Origin: Ectopseudomonas mendocina
GTDB taxonomy: Bacteria; Pseudomonadota; Gammaproteobacteria; Pseudomonadales; Pseudomonadaceae
Assembly (NCBI RefSeq): GCF_016008875.1
Contig: NZ_JADTQG010000013.1
Coordinates: 124,001-188,000 of the forward strand
DNA length: 64,000 bases
Reading direction: 5' to 3'
Part shown: positions 26,133 through 36,074 of the stretch, piece after piece
Layout of the letters: every line of letters begins with the position of its first letter
How positions within the stretch are numbered: the first letter of the stretch is position 1
The notes under the pieces: model-generated
The model's database searches: none
Told to the model about the DNA's origin: nothing
The model's input: only the letters and a program-made list of their open reading frames with translations
Position numbers and translations under genes: made by a program

Positions 26133-28487
26133 ATGACCAAGCATCAACAACAGCCCGCGTCCTTCCTCGAGCGGCTGATTTTCAACAATCGCCCGGCGGT
26201 TATCCTGATCTGCCTGCTGATCAGCATCTTCCTGTTCTATCAGGCTGCGCAGGTACGCCCGCAGACCAGCTTCGAGAAGATGATCCCGCTGGGCCATCCG
26301 TACATCCAGAAGATGCTCGAACACCGTAACGACCTGGCCAACCTGGGCAACACGGTGCGTATCTCGGTGGAAGCCACCGATGGCGACATTTTCAGCAAGG
26401 AGTACATGGAAACGCTGCGGCAGATCCATGACGAGGCCTTCTACATCCCCGGCGTCGACCGCTCCGGTTTGAAGTCGTTGTGGAGCCCCAGCGTGCGCTG
26501 GACCGAAGTGACCGAGGAAGGCTTCGCCGGTGGCGAGGTGATCCCGCAGACCTACGACGGTTCCACCGACAGCCTCGAGGATCTGCGTAGCAACATCCTC
26601 AAGTCCGGGCAGATCGGTCGCCTGGTGGCGAACAACTTCAAGTCCACCATCGTCGATATCCCGCTGCTGGAGTCCTATCCGGACCCGAACGACCAGAGCA
26701 AGCTGATCAAACTGGACTACCAGAAGTTCTCCCACGAGCTGGAAGAGAAGATTCGCGACAAGTACGAAGCGCAGAATCCCAATGTCCAGGTGCACATCAT
26801 CGGCTTCGCTAAGAAGGTCGGTGACCTGATCGACGGCCTGGTGGGCGTGGCACTGTTCTTCGCCGTGGCCATCGGCATCACCTTCGTGCTGCTGCTGTGG
26901 TTCACCCACTGCTTCAAGAGCACCCTGGCGGTGGTCATCACCACGCTGATCGCGGTGATCTGGCAGCTGGGCCTGCTGCACACCCTGGGCTTCGGCCTCG
27001 ACCCCTACTCGATGCTGGTGCCGTTCCTGGTATTTGCCATCGGTATTTCCCACGGTGTGCAGAAGATCAACGGCATCGCCATGGCGTCCGGCGAGGCGAC
27101 TGACGCCTTGTCTGCTGCGCGCATGGCGTTCCGTCAGCTGTTCATTCCCGGGCTGGTGGCGCTGCTGTCCGATGCGGTCGGCTTCGTGACCCTGCTGCTG
27201 ATCGATATCGGCGTGATTCGCGAACTGGCCATCGGCGCGTCGATGGGCGTGGCGGTGATCATCCTGACCAACCTGATCCTGCTGCCGGTGATGATTTCCT
27301 ACATCGGTATCAGCCAGAAGGCGGTTAAGATCAGCCGCGAAGAGGCTGCCAAGGATCATCCGTTCTGGCGCGCGATTTCCAATTGCGCCCATCCGATGGT
27401 CGCGCCCATTTCCGTCGTGGTTGCCGTGGTGGCGCTGGCTGGCGGTGTCTGGTACGGGCAGAACCTGAAGATCGGCGACCTCGACCAGGGTGCGCCGGAA
27501 CTGCACCCGGACTCGCGCTACAACCTGGATAACGACTTCGTCATCCGCAACTACTCGACCAGCTCCGACGTGCTGGTGGTGATGATCAAGACGCCCACCG
27601 AAGGCTGCTCCACCTACGAAGCACTGTCCGCCATGGATGAGCTGATGTGGAAGATGGAGAACACCGCCGGCGTGCAGTCGGCCATCTCCATGGTCACCGT
27701 GTCCAAGCAGGTGATCAAGGGTATGAACGAGGGCAACCTGAAATGGGAAACCCTGTCGCGCAATCAGGACGTGCTGAACAACTCCATCGCCCGTGCTGAA
27801 GGCCTGTACAACGCAGATTGCTCGGTCGCGCCGGTGCTGATCTTCCTCGAGGACCACAAGGCCGAAACCCTGTCTCGCGCCGTGGCCGCTGCCGAAGAGT
27901 TCGCCGCGCAGCACAGCACCGACGAGCTGCAGGTGGTGCTGGCAGCGGGTAACGCCGGTATCGAGGCTGCCACCAACGAGGTGATCGCGGCGTCCGAGAC
28001 CACCATGCTGATCGCGGTCTACGCGGCGGTGAGCATCATGTGCCTGCTGACCTTCCGTTCGCTGGCGGCGACCCTCTGCGTGATCCTGCCGCTGGTGCTG
28101 ACTTCGGTGCTGGGCAACGCGCTGATGGCCTTCATGGGCATCGGCGTGAAGGTCGCCACCCTGCCGGTGATCGCCCTGGGTGTGGGGATCGGTGTCGACT
28201 ACGGCATCTACATCTACAGCCGTCTGGAGACCTACCTGCGTCAGGGCATGCCGCTGCAGGAAGCCTACTACGAGACCCTGAAGTCCACCGGTAAGGCGGT
28301 GCTGTTCACCGGCGTCTGCCTGGCCATCGGCGTGGCGACCTGGATCTTCTCGGCGATCAAGTTCCAGGCCGACATGGGCCTGATGCTGACCTTCATGTTC
28401 CTGTGGAACATGATTGGCGCAATCTGGCTGCTGCCGGCACTGGCCCGCTTCCTGATCAACCCAGAGAAGCTGCGCGCCAAGGCGTGA
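26133..28487 (+). CDS. RND-superfamily MMPL transporter
   Basis: 784 residues, inner membrane. TM1 is at about 22-40, a large periplasmic loop follows, then a block of helices (LVGVALFFAVAIGITFVLLLW, FLVFAIGISHGVQKINGIA, LVALLSDAVGFVTLLLIDIG). The pattern repeats in the second half (LIAVYAAVSIMCLLTFRSL, GVGIGVDYGIYIYSRLETYL). The duplicated layout and VGIGVDYGIY motif are MMPL/HpnN-like. Such pumps move lipids, hopanoids or sterols. It lies 18 bases after the YCF48-like gene and ends at a perfect terminator. Together with DUF1302 and DUF1329 proteins it would form an inner-to-outer membrane path (inference). Confidence 0.9.
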   Translation: MTKHQQQPASFLERLIFNNRPAVILICLLISIFLFYQAAQVRPQTSFEKMIPLGHPYIQKMLEHRNDLANLGNTVRISVEATDGDIFSKEYMETLRQIHDEAFYIPGVDRSGLKSLWSPSVRWTEVTEEGFAGGEVIPQTYDGSTDSLEDLRSNILKSGQIGRLVANNFKSTIVDIPLLESYPDPNDQSKLIKLDYQKFSHELEEKIRDKYEAQNPNVQVHIIGFAKKVGDLIDGLVGVALFFAVAIGITFVLLLWFTHCFKSTLAVVITTLIAVIWQLGLLHTLGFGLDPYSMLVPFLVFAIGISHGVQKINGIAMASGEATDALSAARMAFRQLFIPGLVALLSDAVGFVTLLLIDIGVIRELAIGASMGVAVIILTNLILLPVMISYIGISQKAVKISREEAAKDHPFWRAISNCAHPMVAPISVVVAVVALAGGVWYGQNLKIGDLDQGAPELHPDSRYNLDNDFVIRNYSTSSDVLVVMIKTPTEGCSTYEALSAMDELMWKMENTAGVQSAISMVTVSKQVIKGMNEGNLKWETLSRNQDVLNNSIARAEGLYNADCSVAPVLIFLEDHKAETLSRAVAAAEEFAAQHSTDELQVVLAAGNAGIEAATNEVIAASETTMLIAVYAAVSIMCLLTFRSLAATLCVILPLVLTSVLGNALMAFMGIGVKVATLPVIALGVGIGVDYGIYIYSRLETYLRQGMPLQEAYYETLKSTGKAVLFTGVCLAIGVATWIFSAIKFQADMGLMLTFMFLWNMIGAIWLLPALARFLINPEKLRAKA

Positions 28488-28505
28488 TGCCTGTGGCGTA
28501 GAACG

Positions 28506-28536
28506 AAAACCGCGGCCCTCGGGCCGCGGTTTTTGT
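28506..28536 (+). terminator. Intrinsic terminator of the MMPL operon
   Basis: AAAACCGCGGCCC and GGGCCGCGGTTTT form a long perfect stem with a minimal loop, followed by a T-run. It lies 19 bases after the stop codon. Confidence 0.93.
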
Positions 28537-29001
28537 TTGAAGGCTTTGCAGTGACGAGACGGTCTCGCTCAAAGGCTGCATGGCCTGCCCGAGCCAGCTG
28601 GTAGCCCGGATGAAATCCGGGGCTTCGCCGGCAATTATGCCGACAAGGCCAGGATCAGGCTGCGTGAATGAGTTCACGGCTATCGACCAGGCGAATGCTC
28701 GATCGCCGGCCAGGGCGACGCCCTCATGAGCACAGCGCCGTGATCGATCGTTCCCACGCTCTGCGGGGAAGTGCAGCCCAGGACGCTTCGCGTCCGCTAC
28801 GGTCTGTATGACATCCCGTGCTGCCAAGCACGACGCGCAGCGTGCCAAAAACAGGTGCCCACGCAGAGCGTGGTAACTATCTCCATAGATCCATGCGGCC
28901 TACTACGTACCTGTAGGAGCGGATTTATCCGCGATCCTTGCTAGCCCATACGAGTCACCGGCAAGCGCTTGAAACAATCGACAAGACTGCGCGCTTACCT
29001 G
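28537..29001. repeat. Repeat-rich gap between the MMPL operon and bat genes
   Basis: No gene is visible in this 465-base stretch. It holds a single GTAGCCCGGATGAAATCCG REP half (28602-28620) and a large imperfect inverted element (28750-28877) whose arms are TTCCCACGCTCTGCG and CGCAGAGCGTGG around an inner GGACGC-TTC-GCGTCC hairpin. A CTGTAGGAGCGGATTTATCC half-repeat lies at 28911-28934. These are mobile-looking non-coding repeats typical of Pseudomonas gaps. Confidence 0.7.
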
Positions 29002-30642
29002 CTAGCGCGGGTACAGCGGCGGCAGTGCACTGTTGTCCTGCGGCGCAGCGCTTGGTTCCTGCGTGGCAGGCAGGTTGCGAATCGCTTTCCACAGCTCCTC
29101 GCCTTGCCACTGCTGGCCCGTTTCGCTGTACAGCGCGCCATTGAGGCCGTCCAGTGCGTCCGACAGCGGCACGTAGCGCGCCGCCATGTCGGCGAGCGTC
29201 TCCGGCTGCTGCCGCGCCCAGGCATCGAGGGCATGGCGGGTCGCCTGGGCATCGCCAGCCTGACAGGCGCGCTTGAGGTCGTCGAGCAGCGTGCGCGGGC
29301 TCGGGCCGGCCTGCGCTGCGCGCTGGATCGCCGGTTGCCGGCGCGCGTGCCACCACAGGCCAAAGCCGAGCAGGGTCGTCAGGCCCAGCAGGGCGCAGGC
29401 CAGTTGCCAGGGCCAGAGTTCCGGCCCCTCGATCACCTGCGTTGTCACCATCGGCGTGTTGGGTTGCTCGTCGTTCTGCAACTGCGGGTTCTCCGCAACC
29501 TGCAGGGTACGGGCAGAAAGTGTGGTGCGTTCCAGCGTGTCGGTCTGGGTGTTCCACCACAACACTTCCAGCGGTGGCAGGTCGAAACTGCCGGCACGGC
29601 TGGGCACCAGCGCTTCGCGTTCTTCGCGGGTGCCGATGATGCCGTTCTCGCTTTTCTGATCATCCATCTGCGGCTGATCCGGATAACGCCGCAGGCCGTC
29701 GACCTGCGTCGCTGGCAGCGGCGGCAGCTGGGCGCTGGACAGGCCGTCGACCTTGAGGATCAGGCGGCGGGTCAGCGAGTCGCCGACCTGGCTCTGCTCT
29801 GGCTGCGGGTTCCAGGTTTCCGCCAGGCCCAGGGCCCGCGCCGGTAGCCAGGGCGCGTCGGCGGGATAGTCGGCGGGCTTGGGTTTGACCTGCAGGGGGA
29901 TGTCCGGCGATTTGACTCGCGTGACCTTGCCGGAGCGCGGCCCGAAGGGCAGGAAGTCATTATTGCGCGAGCGGTCGACCAGCGTCGCGCTGAAGGTCTG
30001 CCCGGGGATCAGCAGTTGGCCACTGCGTTGCGGATAGATGGCGTACTGCAGTTCGATCACGCCGTGCAGCACGCCACCGATGCTCTTCTCGTAGGTGCGC
30101 GGCTCGCCCAGTTGTTCGGCGCGTGCGTCCTCGATGCGCAGAGGCGTCAGGTTGCTGTCGTCATACATCGAAACCGAGTGATAGATGCGCAGGGTCAGCA
30201 CCGCCTGAGCCTGTACGTAGACGCTTGGCTGATCGAGGCTGGCATCGATGAACACCGGCGCCAGCTTGTCGCCATCGCCAGCGCTGACGGCCTCCTCGAC
30301 ATTCAGCGTGATGGGCAGGGTTTCGGCATCCTCCAGGCGAATCGCCGGGATGATCACCTCGCCGCTGTGGCGCGGTTGCAGGGTGAGGATCCAGCGGGTG
30401 CTGGCACGTGGCGTATCGCCAATGCTGCTCAGGCGGTTGACCTGGCGGCTGCCGAGCACCTCGAAATCCTTGTCCAGCGGGCTCAGGTCGGGGCGACCGA
30501 AGCGGGTCGGGTCGGTGGACTCCAGCGTCAGCACCACGGTCTCGCCTTCGCTCAGGCGGGCGCGATCGACGCTGGCGAAAAAGCCTTCGGCACAAGCCTG
30601 CCCGGCGAGCAGTAGAAGAAGCAGGGAGAGCAGATGCTTCAT
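29002..30642 (-). CDS. batD: BatD-like protein (aerotolerance operon)
   Basis: 546 residues. A signal peptide (MKHLLSLLLLLLAGQACA) is followed by Ig-like repeats typical of BatD: FFASVDRARLSEGETVVLTLES, LDKDFEVLGSRQVNRLSS and YAIYPQRSGQLLIPG. A single membrane helix near residue 430 (WQLACALLGLTTLLGFGLWW) leaves a cytoplasmic tail. Bat proteins associate with MoxR AAA ATPases in stress and membrane-protein maturation, though their exact role is unsettled. The ATG overlaps the BatB stop by four bases, and it is last in the six-gene set. Confidence 0.9.
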   Translation of the reverse strand: MKHLLSLLLLLLAGQACAEGFFASVDRARLSEGETVVLTLESTDPTRFGRPDLSPLDKDFEVLGSRQVNRLSSIGDTPRASTRWILTLQPRHSGEVIIPAIRLEDAETLPITLNVEEAVSAGDGDKLAPVFIDASLDQPSVYVQAQAVLTLRIYHSVSMYDDSNLTPLRIEDARAEQLGEPRTYEKSIGGVLHGVIELQYAIYPQRSGQLLIPGQTFSATLVDRSRNNDFLPFGPRSGKVTRVKSPDIPLQVKPKPADYPADAPWLPARALGLAETWNPQPEQSQVGDSLTRRLILKVDGLSSAQLPPLPATQVDGLRRYPDQPQMDDQKSENGIIGTREEREALVPSRAGSFDLPPLEVLWWNTQTDTLERTTLSARTLQVAENPQLQNDEQPNTPMVTTQVIEGPELWPWQLACALLGLTTLLGFGLWWHARRQPAIQRAAQAGPSPRTLLDDLKRACQAGDAQATRHALDAWARQQPETLADMAARYVPLSDALDGLNGALYSETGQQWQGEELWKAIRNLPATQEPSAAPQDNSALPPLYPR

Positions 30643-32399
30643 CGGTTGGAGTCCTGACGCTGTTGCTGTTCATACCAGAATTTGCGCCGCAGCAGCTCGG
30701 CCGGGTCGTCCGGGATTTGCCGCAGCCATTGTTCCAGCGCTTGTCGACGTTCGGCCGCGGTGCCCAGGTCGATTTCCGCCCGGGGTTGCGCAACGGGCTC
30801 GGCGGCGTCCAGGGTTTCATTGTCGTTGTCTGGCTGGGCGTCGTCTTCGCCGGCACCGTTAGCGCTGCGCGGCGTTTCGCTGCTTTCACTGTTCTCGCCG
30901 ATGCTGCCCGCTTGGGCCGGCTGCGCGGTAGCGCCCTCGGCGGGCTGGCCGGCCGAAGATTCATTCGCCTGCAGCTGCTCGTCGGCAGGCTCCTGTTGCT
31001 CGTCCGCATCGCCATTGCCGCTCTGCTGCTGATTGTCGCGTTGGCGCAGGGCTTCTTCCACCAGTGCCTTATTGTACTGCGCGGCGGCCAGCTCCGGCTG
31101 GCGCTCCAGCGCCTGCTCGTAGGCATCCAGCGCTGCCTCCAGCTCGCCGGCCTTGGCCAGGGCGTTTCCGCGGTTGTAATGGTCGGCAGCGCTGTCGCCC
31201 TTGGCGAAACGCTCTGCAGCGGCTGAGTAATCTGCAGCCTCGTAGAGCGCCTTGCCTTGCCACTGTGGATCGACGAAGCGTTGCGCGGCCTCGGCCGGAC
31301 GTTGAGCCTGCAGCAGGCGCTGGCCCTGTTGATCGGGACGCAGCCAGAGGTCGTCGGACTCGAAAGCCTGGCTGCTTTGCGGTGGCAGCATCAGCAACAG
31401 CGGCAGGCAGAACAGCCAGCCGCGGCGCCCGGCGCAGGCGGCCAGCAACAGCAGCGGCAGCAATAGCCAGTAGCCCTGGTCGATACGGCTGTCGAGCCGT
31501 GTCGGCTCCCCGGCGGCGCGCATGGCCTGCGGGCCGTCGAGTAGGCCCAGGCGGCGTAGGTCTTCGTCGTCCAGGCGGATCGGCGCATAGCGGCCACCAT
31601 GAGCCTCGGCGGCTTCCCGCAGGCCACGTGCATCGAGGCGCGGGATCAGGATGGCGCCGCGCGAGTCCTTGAGAAAGCTGCCGTCCTCCTGCATCACCGG
31701 AGCGCCTTCACGGCTGCCCACGCCGAGCACCAGCAGCGGTACCGAGCGCTTTGCCAGCGCTTGCTGGATGCCGCTGCGCTCCTCGTCATCCAGGGCGCTG
31801 GTGATCAGCAGCAGGCGACCCTGACCCAGTTGCGCCTGGTCGAGCAGTTGCAGTGCGCGCGCCACGGCCAGGTCGGCGCGACGGCCCGGCTCGGGCATCA
31901 GCGAGGGTTTCAGCGCCTCGAGCAGGTTGCGGCTGGTGGCCAGGTCATCGGACAGCGGCACCAGGCTGTGCGCACTGCCGGCATAGAGGATGATCGCCGT
32001 CTGCGCATCGCGGCGCGCCTCGAGCAGATCGAGCAGCTTGCGCCGGGTCTGTTCCAGGCGATTGGGGCGGCCGTCGGTGGCGAGCATTTGCGGGGTCAGT
32101 TCGAGCAGAATCACCAACGGATCGGCGGGCTTCTGGTTGCTTTGCTCGACGCGCTGCCAGCTGGGGCCGAGCAGCGCCAGCACCGCCAGCAGCCAGGCCA
32201 GGCCGAGTGCCAGCCACGGCAACTTGCTGGAGCGACCGCTGCCGCCCTTGAGCAGCGCCTGATGGAACGCCGCCGGCAACAACAGTTGCCAGCGCCCGCT
32301 CTGGCGCTCGCGATGCCACAGGCGCCAGAGCAACCAGGCCAGCACGGGTACGGCCAGCAGCCACAATGGGCGCAGCCATTCCGGCCAGAGCATGCTCAT
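30639..32399 (-). CDS. BatB/BatC fusion: VWA domain plus TPR protein
   Basis: 586 residues. Two N-terminal membrane helices (WLLAVPVLAWLLWRLW, LALGLAWLLAVLALLG) precede a VWA domain whose MIDAS is altered (LLELTPQM in place of DxSxS). A further membrane pair (YWLLLPLLLLAACAGRRG, LFCLPLLLMLPP) follows. The C-terminal part has TPR units (DHYNRGNALAKAGELEAALDAYEQALERQP) and then a long acidic Gln/Asn/Ser-rich tail. In other bacteria BatB and BatC are separate genes. The start overlaps the BatA stop (ATGA), and the gene is coupled at both ends. Confidence 0.88.
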   Translation of the reverse strand: MSMLWPEWLRPLWLLAVPVLAWLLWRLWHRERQSGRWQLLLPAAFHQALLKGGSGRSSKLPWLALGLAWLLAVLALLGPSWQRVEQSNQKPADPLVILLELTPQMLATDGRPNRLEQTRRKLLDLLEARRDAQTAIILYAGSAHSLVPLSDDLATSRNLLEALKPSLMPEPGRRADLAVARALQLLDQAQLGQGRLLLITSALDDEERSGIQQALAKRSVPLLVLGVGSREGAPVMQEDGSFLKDSRGAILIPRLDARGLREAAEAHGGRYAPIRLDDEDLRRLGLLDGPQAMRAAGEPTRLDSRIDQGYWLLLPLLLLAACAGRRGWLFCLPLLLMLPPQSSQAFESDDLWLRPDQQGQRLLQAQRPAEAAQRFVDPQWQGKALYEAADYSAAAERFAKGDSAADHYNRGNALAKAGELEAALDAYEQALERQPELAAAQYNKALVEEALRQRDNQQQSGNGDADEQQEPADEQLQANESSAGQPAEGATAQPAQAGSIGENSESSETPRSANGAGEDDAQPDNDNETLDAAEPVAQPRAEIDLGTAAERRQALEQWLRQIPDDPAELLRRKFWYEQQQRQDSNR

Positions 32400-33400
32400 G
32401 CCCGTCTCCTTAGCCGCAGCAGCAAGTCAGGCCAGAGCACCTGGCCGACCAGCAGCAGCGAGCCCAGCAGCGCCAGCGTCAGTGGCCAGGAGTAGAGCGC
32501 CTGGGCAGGGCGGGCGAGGGTGGGTTGCTGGGCGACCGGCTCGAGGCGGTCGAGGGTCAGCTCGATCTGCTGCAGCTCGGCCTGATTGCGTGCGCGGAAA
32601 TACTCGCCGCCGGTGGTGTCGCTGATCGCACGCAGGCTGGTCTCGTCCAGGTCCAGCGCGCTGAAGCCGAAGCTGCCGTACGCGCCGCTTTGTTGTGGAT
32701 CGGCGCCGATGCCGATGGTGTAGATGCGTACACCTTCATCGGCGGCGAGTTGCGCGGCGACCAGCGGATCGATTTCGCCGCCGTTGTTCGCGCCGTCGGT
32801 GATCAGCACCAGCACCCGGCTTTGCGCCGGACGTTGGCGCAGGCGCTTGACTGCCAGGCCGATGGCGTCGCCGATGGCGGTGTTCTTGCCGGCAATGCCG
32901 ATCAACGCCTCGTCCAGCCAAGTGCGCACAGTGTGGCGGTCGAAGGTCAGCGGTGCCTGCAGATAGGCCTGGCTGCCGAACAGGATCAGGCCGACGCGAT
33001 CACCACGGCGACCTTCGATAAAGTCACCGAGCAAGCGTTTGACCAGATCCAGGCGGCTGATCGGCTCCTCGTCCCACTGCATGTCGGCGTAATCCATGGA
33101 GCCAGAGACATCGACCGCGAGCAGCAAATCACGGCCGCTGGCTGGCAGCGGCAGCGGCTCGCCGACCCATTGCGGCCGCGCCGCAGCGCACAACAGCAGG
33201 CACCAGAGCAGCACCAGCGGCGCTTGCTGGCGCCAACTGGGCAGGGCGGCGCGGGCGCGGCGACCGCTGAGGGCTTGCAATTCGTCGAGAAACCCGACGC
33301 GCAGCGCGGCATCGCCACTGTCGGCCGGTGGCAGCAACAGGCGCAGCAGCCAGGGCAGCGGCGCGAGCAGAAACACCCAGGGCCAGGCGAACTCAAACAT
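32396..33400 (-). CDS. batA: BatA-like VWA-domain membrane protein
   Basis: 334 residues. N-terminal membrane helices flank LLPPADSG, then comes a VWA domain with an intact MIDAS (DVSGSMDY near residue 97; later TAIGDAIGLAV and ITDGANNGG). A C-terminal membrane helix (YSWPLTLALLGSLLLVGQVLW) follows. A metal-dependent protein-binding role at the inner membrane with MoxR is expected from the family. Its start overlaps the DUF4381 stop by eight bases. Confidence 0.92.
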   Translation of the reverse strand: MFEFAWPWVFLLAPLPWLLRLLLPPADSGDAALRVGFLDELQALSGRRARAALPSWRQQAPLVLLWCLLLCAAARPQWVGEPLPLPASGRDLLLAVDVSGSMDYADMQWDEEPISRLDLVKRLLGDFIEGRRGDRVGLILFGSQAYLQAPLTFDRHTVRTWLDEALIGIAGKNTAIGDAIGLAVKRLRQRPAQSRVLVLITDGANNGGEIDPLVAAQLAADEGVRIYTIGIGADPQQSGAYGSFGFSALDLDETSLRAISDTTGGEYFRARNQAELQQIELTLDRLEPVAQQPTLARPAQALYSWPLTLALLGSLLLVGQVLWPDLLLRLRRRA

Positions 33401-33887
33401 GCTTGCGAATCCAGGTGGCGACGGCCTGATCGAGTTCTACGATGGCCTTGTCGCTCAGCGTGCATTGCGGCCTGTAGCTGCCGTCGACGAGGATCATCCA
33501 GCGGGTCAGGCCGGCAGCCGGGCAGCGGTTGTCGAGAAAGGCCAGCCAGGCGCGGCTGCTCAGGGTGTGGCTGGCGCTGTCCGGGTAGCGTTCGCGGCAC
33601 AGGCGCTTGAGCAGGGCATTGAGCTGCTGCAGCCAAGGGCCGGCAGGTGCTCCGTCGTAGGGTTTGCGCAAGCTGGCCAGCTCGTCGAGTGCCGCCTGGC
33701 GCAGTGGCTCTAGCGCCTGCTGCGTGGTCATCTTGGGCGGACGACGCCGCCAGTCGCGCAGCGCGCGCCAGAGTCCCCATACCAGCAGCGGCAGCAGCAC
33801 GGCAAGCAACCACCAGCCCGGTGCCGGAGGCCACCAGGGCACGGGCGCTGGGTCGATCAGCGATTGTAACTGGTCGATGGGGTTCAT
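33393..33887 (-). CDS. DUF4381 membrane protein
   Basis: 164 residues. DQLQSLIDPAPVPWWPPAPGWWLLAVLL is the family hallmark: a proline/tryptophan-rich entry to one membrane helix (LLAVLLPLLVWGLW). A basic linker and a helical cytoplasmic domain (LAFLDNRCPAAGLTRW) follow. DUF4381 genes are always found between DUF58 and the VWA genes of MoxR operons. It overlaps both neighbours by 4-8 bases. Confidence 0.9.
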   Translation of the reverse strand: MNPIDQLQSLIDPAPVPWWPPAPGWWLLAVLLPLLVWGLWRALRDWRRRPPKMTTQQALEPLRQAALDELASLRKPYDGAPAGPWLQQLNALLKRLCRERYPDSASHTLSSRAWLAFLDNRCPAAGLTRWMILVDGSYRPQCTLSDKAIVELDQAVATWIRKHV

Positions 33888-34831
33888 AGGGATCTTCTCG
33901 CGTGCAGGGGGCTGAGCTGTTCCTGCAATTGCTCGACCAGTTCGAACTGCGTGCTCAACGGTAGCAGCGGCACGCCGAGCTTCTGCGCCAGGCGCTGCCA
34001 GCGTGCCTCGCGCGCCTGCGCCTGGGCGCGATAAGCCTGACGCAAATCGCCGTTATGGCTGTCGAGCTCAAGCTGCGCGCCATTTTGGGTGAAGCGCAGC
34101 AGGCCAGCTGCCGGCAGGGCGTGATCAAGTGGATCGGACAGCGGCAGCAGCAACAGATCGGTGTGGCGCGCGAGCAGCGTCAACTGCTGTTCGGTGTTGT
34201 CGCTCAAGGCACGCTCATCGCACAGTACGATCACCAGGCTGCCCGGGCGCAGCACTTCGCGGGCGCGACGCAGGGCCAGACCGAAGTTGTCGCGGCTGGT
34301 ACTTGCCTGGCTCTCTGGCCCCAGCGCCTGGTTGGCGCGGGCCAGCAGGTTGAGCAGTTGCAGCAGGCTCTGCTTGCTGCGCCGTGGTTTGACCTCATGA
34401 TGCTCGTTGTCGGCGAATACCAGGCCGCCGATACGGTCGTTGTGGCCCAGCGCGGCCCAGCCGATCAGCGCCGCGGCGCGTGCCGCCAGCGCCGACTTGA
34501 AGCACAGGCCGGAGCCGAAGAACAGGCGTTGGCTCTGCTCGCTGATGATGAAGATGGGACGCTCGCGCTCCTCATGGAACAGCTTGGTGTGCGGCTCCTG
34601 GGTGCGCGCGGTGACGCGCCAGTCGATGGTGCGTACGTCGTCGCCCGGTTGGTAGACGCGCACCTGGTCGAAGTCCACACCACGGCCGCGCAGCTTGGAG
34701 TGATGCAGGCCGGTCAGCGGGCTGCGCCGCGCCGGGGTGGAGAACAGCGGCACTTCATGCACCTTATGGCGCATGTCGATGAGCTCGCCGAGGGTGATAT
34801 GGATGCCGGGTGTCGGGGCTGGGCTGGACAT
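33884..34831 (-). CDS. DUF58 protein of the MoxR/Bat operon
   Basis: 315 residues, no membrane segment. The diagnostic DUF58 block is present: GRGVDFDQVRVYQPGDDVRT followed by IDWRVTARTQEPHTKLF and EERERPIFIISEQS. The last part lies where a VWA-like fold begins. It probably couples the MoxR ATPase to the membrane VWA proteins. ATG 34831 begins MSSPAPTPGIHITL. A REP pair separates it from moxR upstream. Confidence 0.9.
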   Translation of the reverse strand: MSSPAPTPGIHITLGELIDMRHKVHEVPLFSTPARRSPLTGLHHSKLRGRGVDFDQVRVYQPGDDVRTIDWRVTARTQEPHTKLFHEERERPIFIISEQSQRLFFGSGLCFKSALAARAAALIGWAALGHNDRIGGLVFADNEHHEVKPRRSKQSLLQLLNLLARANQALGPESQASTSRDNFGLALRRAREVLRPGSLVIVLCDERALSDNTEQQLTLLARHTDLLLLPLSDPLDHALPAAGLLRFTQNGAQLELDSHNGDLRQAYRAQAQAREARWQRLAQKLGVPLLPLSTQFELVEQLQEQLSPLHARRSL

Positions 34832-34840
34832 GCTTCAGTC

Positions 34841-34902
34841 CGTAGCCCGGATGCAATCCGGGGAAGACACGCGAGCGGTCCCGGATTGCATCCGGGCTAC
34901 GC
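34841..34902. repeat. REP-type inverted pair between moxR and the DUF58 gene
   Basis: GTAGCCCGGATGCAATCC (34842 on) and GGATTGCATCCGGGCTAC (ending 34900) are perfect mirror copies around about 17 bases. It is the best preserved GTAGCCCGGAT pair in the window and lies inside an otherwise overlapping operon, where it may act as a transcript stabiliser. Confidence 0.82.
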
Positions 34903-34929
34903 AAGACAAGCGCGGAGCGCGCGGCTGCA

Positions 34930-35889
<960 letters not shown>

Positions 35890-36038
35890 CGTCGGGCTCT
35901 TCTGGCGGATGAGCGGGCTTGCGAAGCCGCGCGTGCAGACCGCCGACTTTAATGCATTTGCCGCTTCAGCCGCTATCTGCCGCGCGGGTCATGAACGCTC
36001 TGGCAATAGAAATGCGAGGCAGGTCGCCAGCGCTGAAA

Positions 36039-36065
36039 TGCCCCGCCATCGACCATGGCGGGGCA
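36039..36065 (-). terminator. Hairpin terminator after pxpC
   Basis: TGCCCCGCCAT-CGACC-ATGGCGGGGCA is an 11-bp perfect stem ten bases past the pxpC stop on its transcribed strand, followed by ATTTC, so the U-tract is weak. Confidence 0.65.
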
Positions 36066-36074
36066 AGCCCGACC

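Noticed and set aside
24903..27914. 1003-codon open frame antisense to the YCF48-like and MMPL genes
   Set aside because: Rich in His, Gln and Arg with no domain; it is the complement frame of two clearly coding high-GC genes.
28456..28848. 130-codon minus-strand frame after the MMPL gene
   Set aside because: It runs through a strong terminator and REP sequences.
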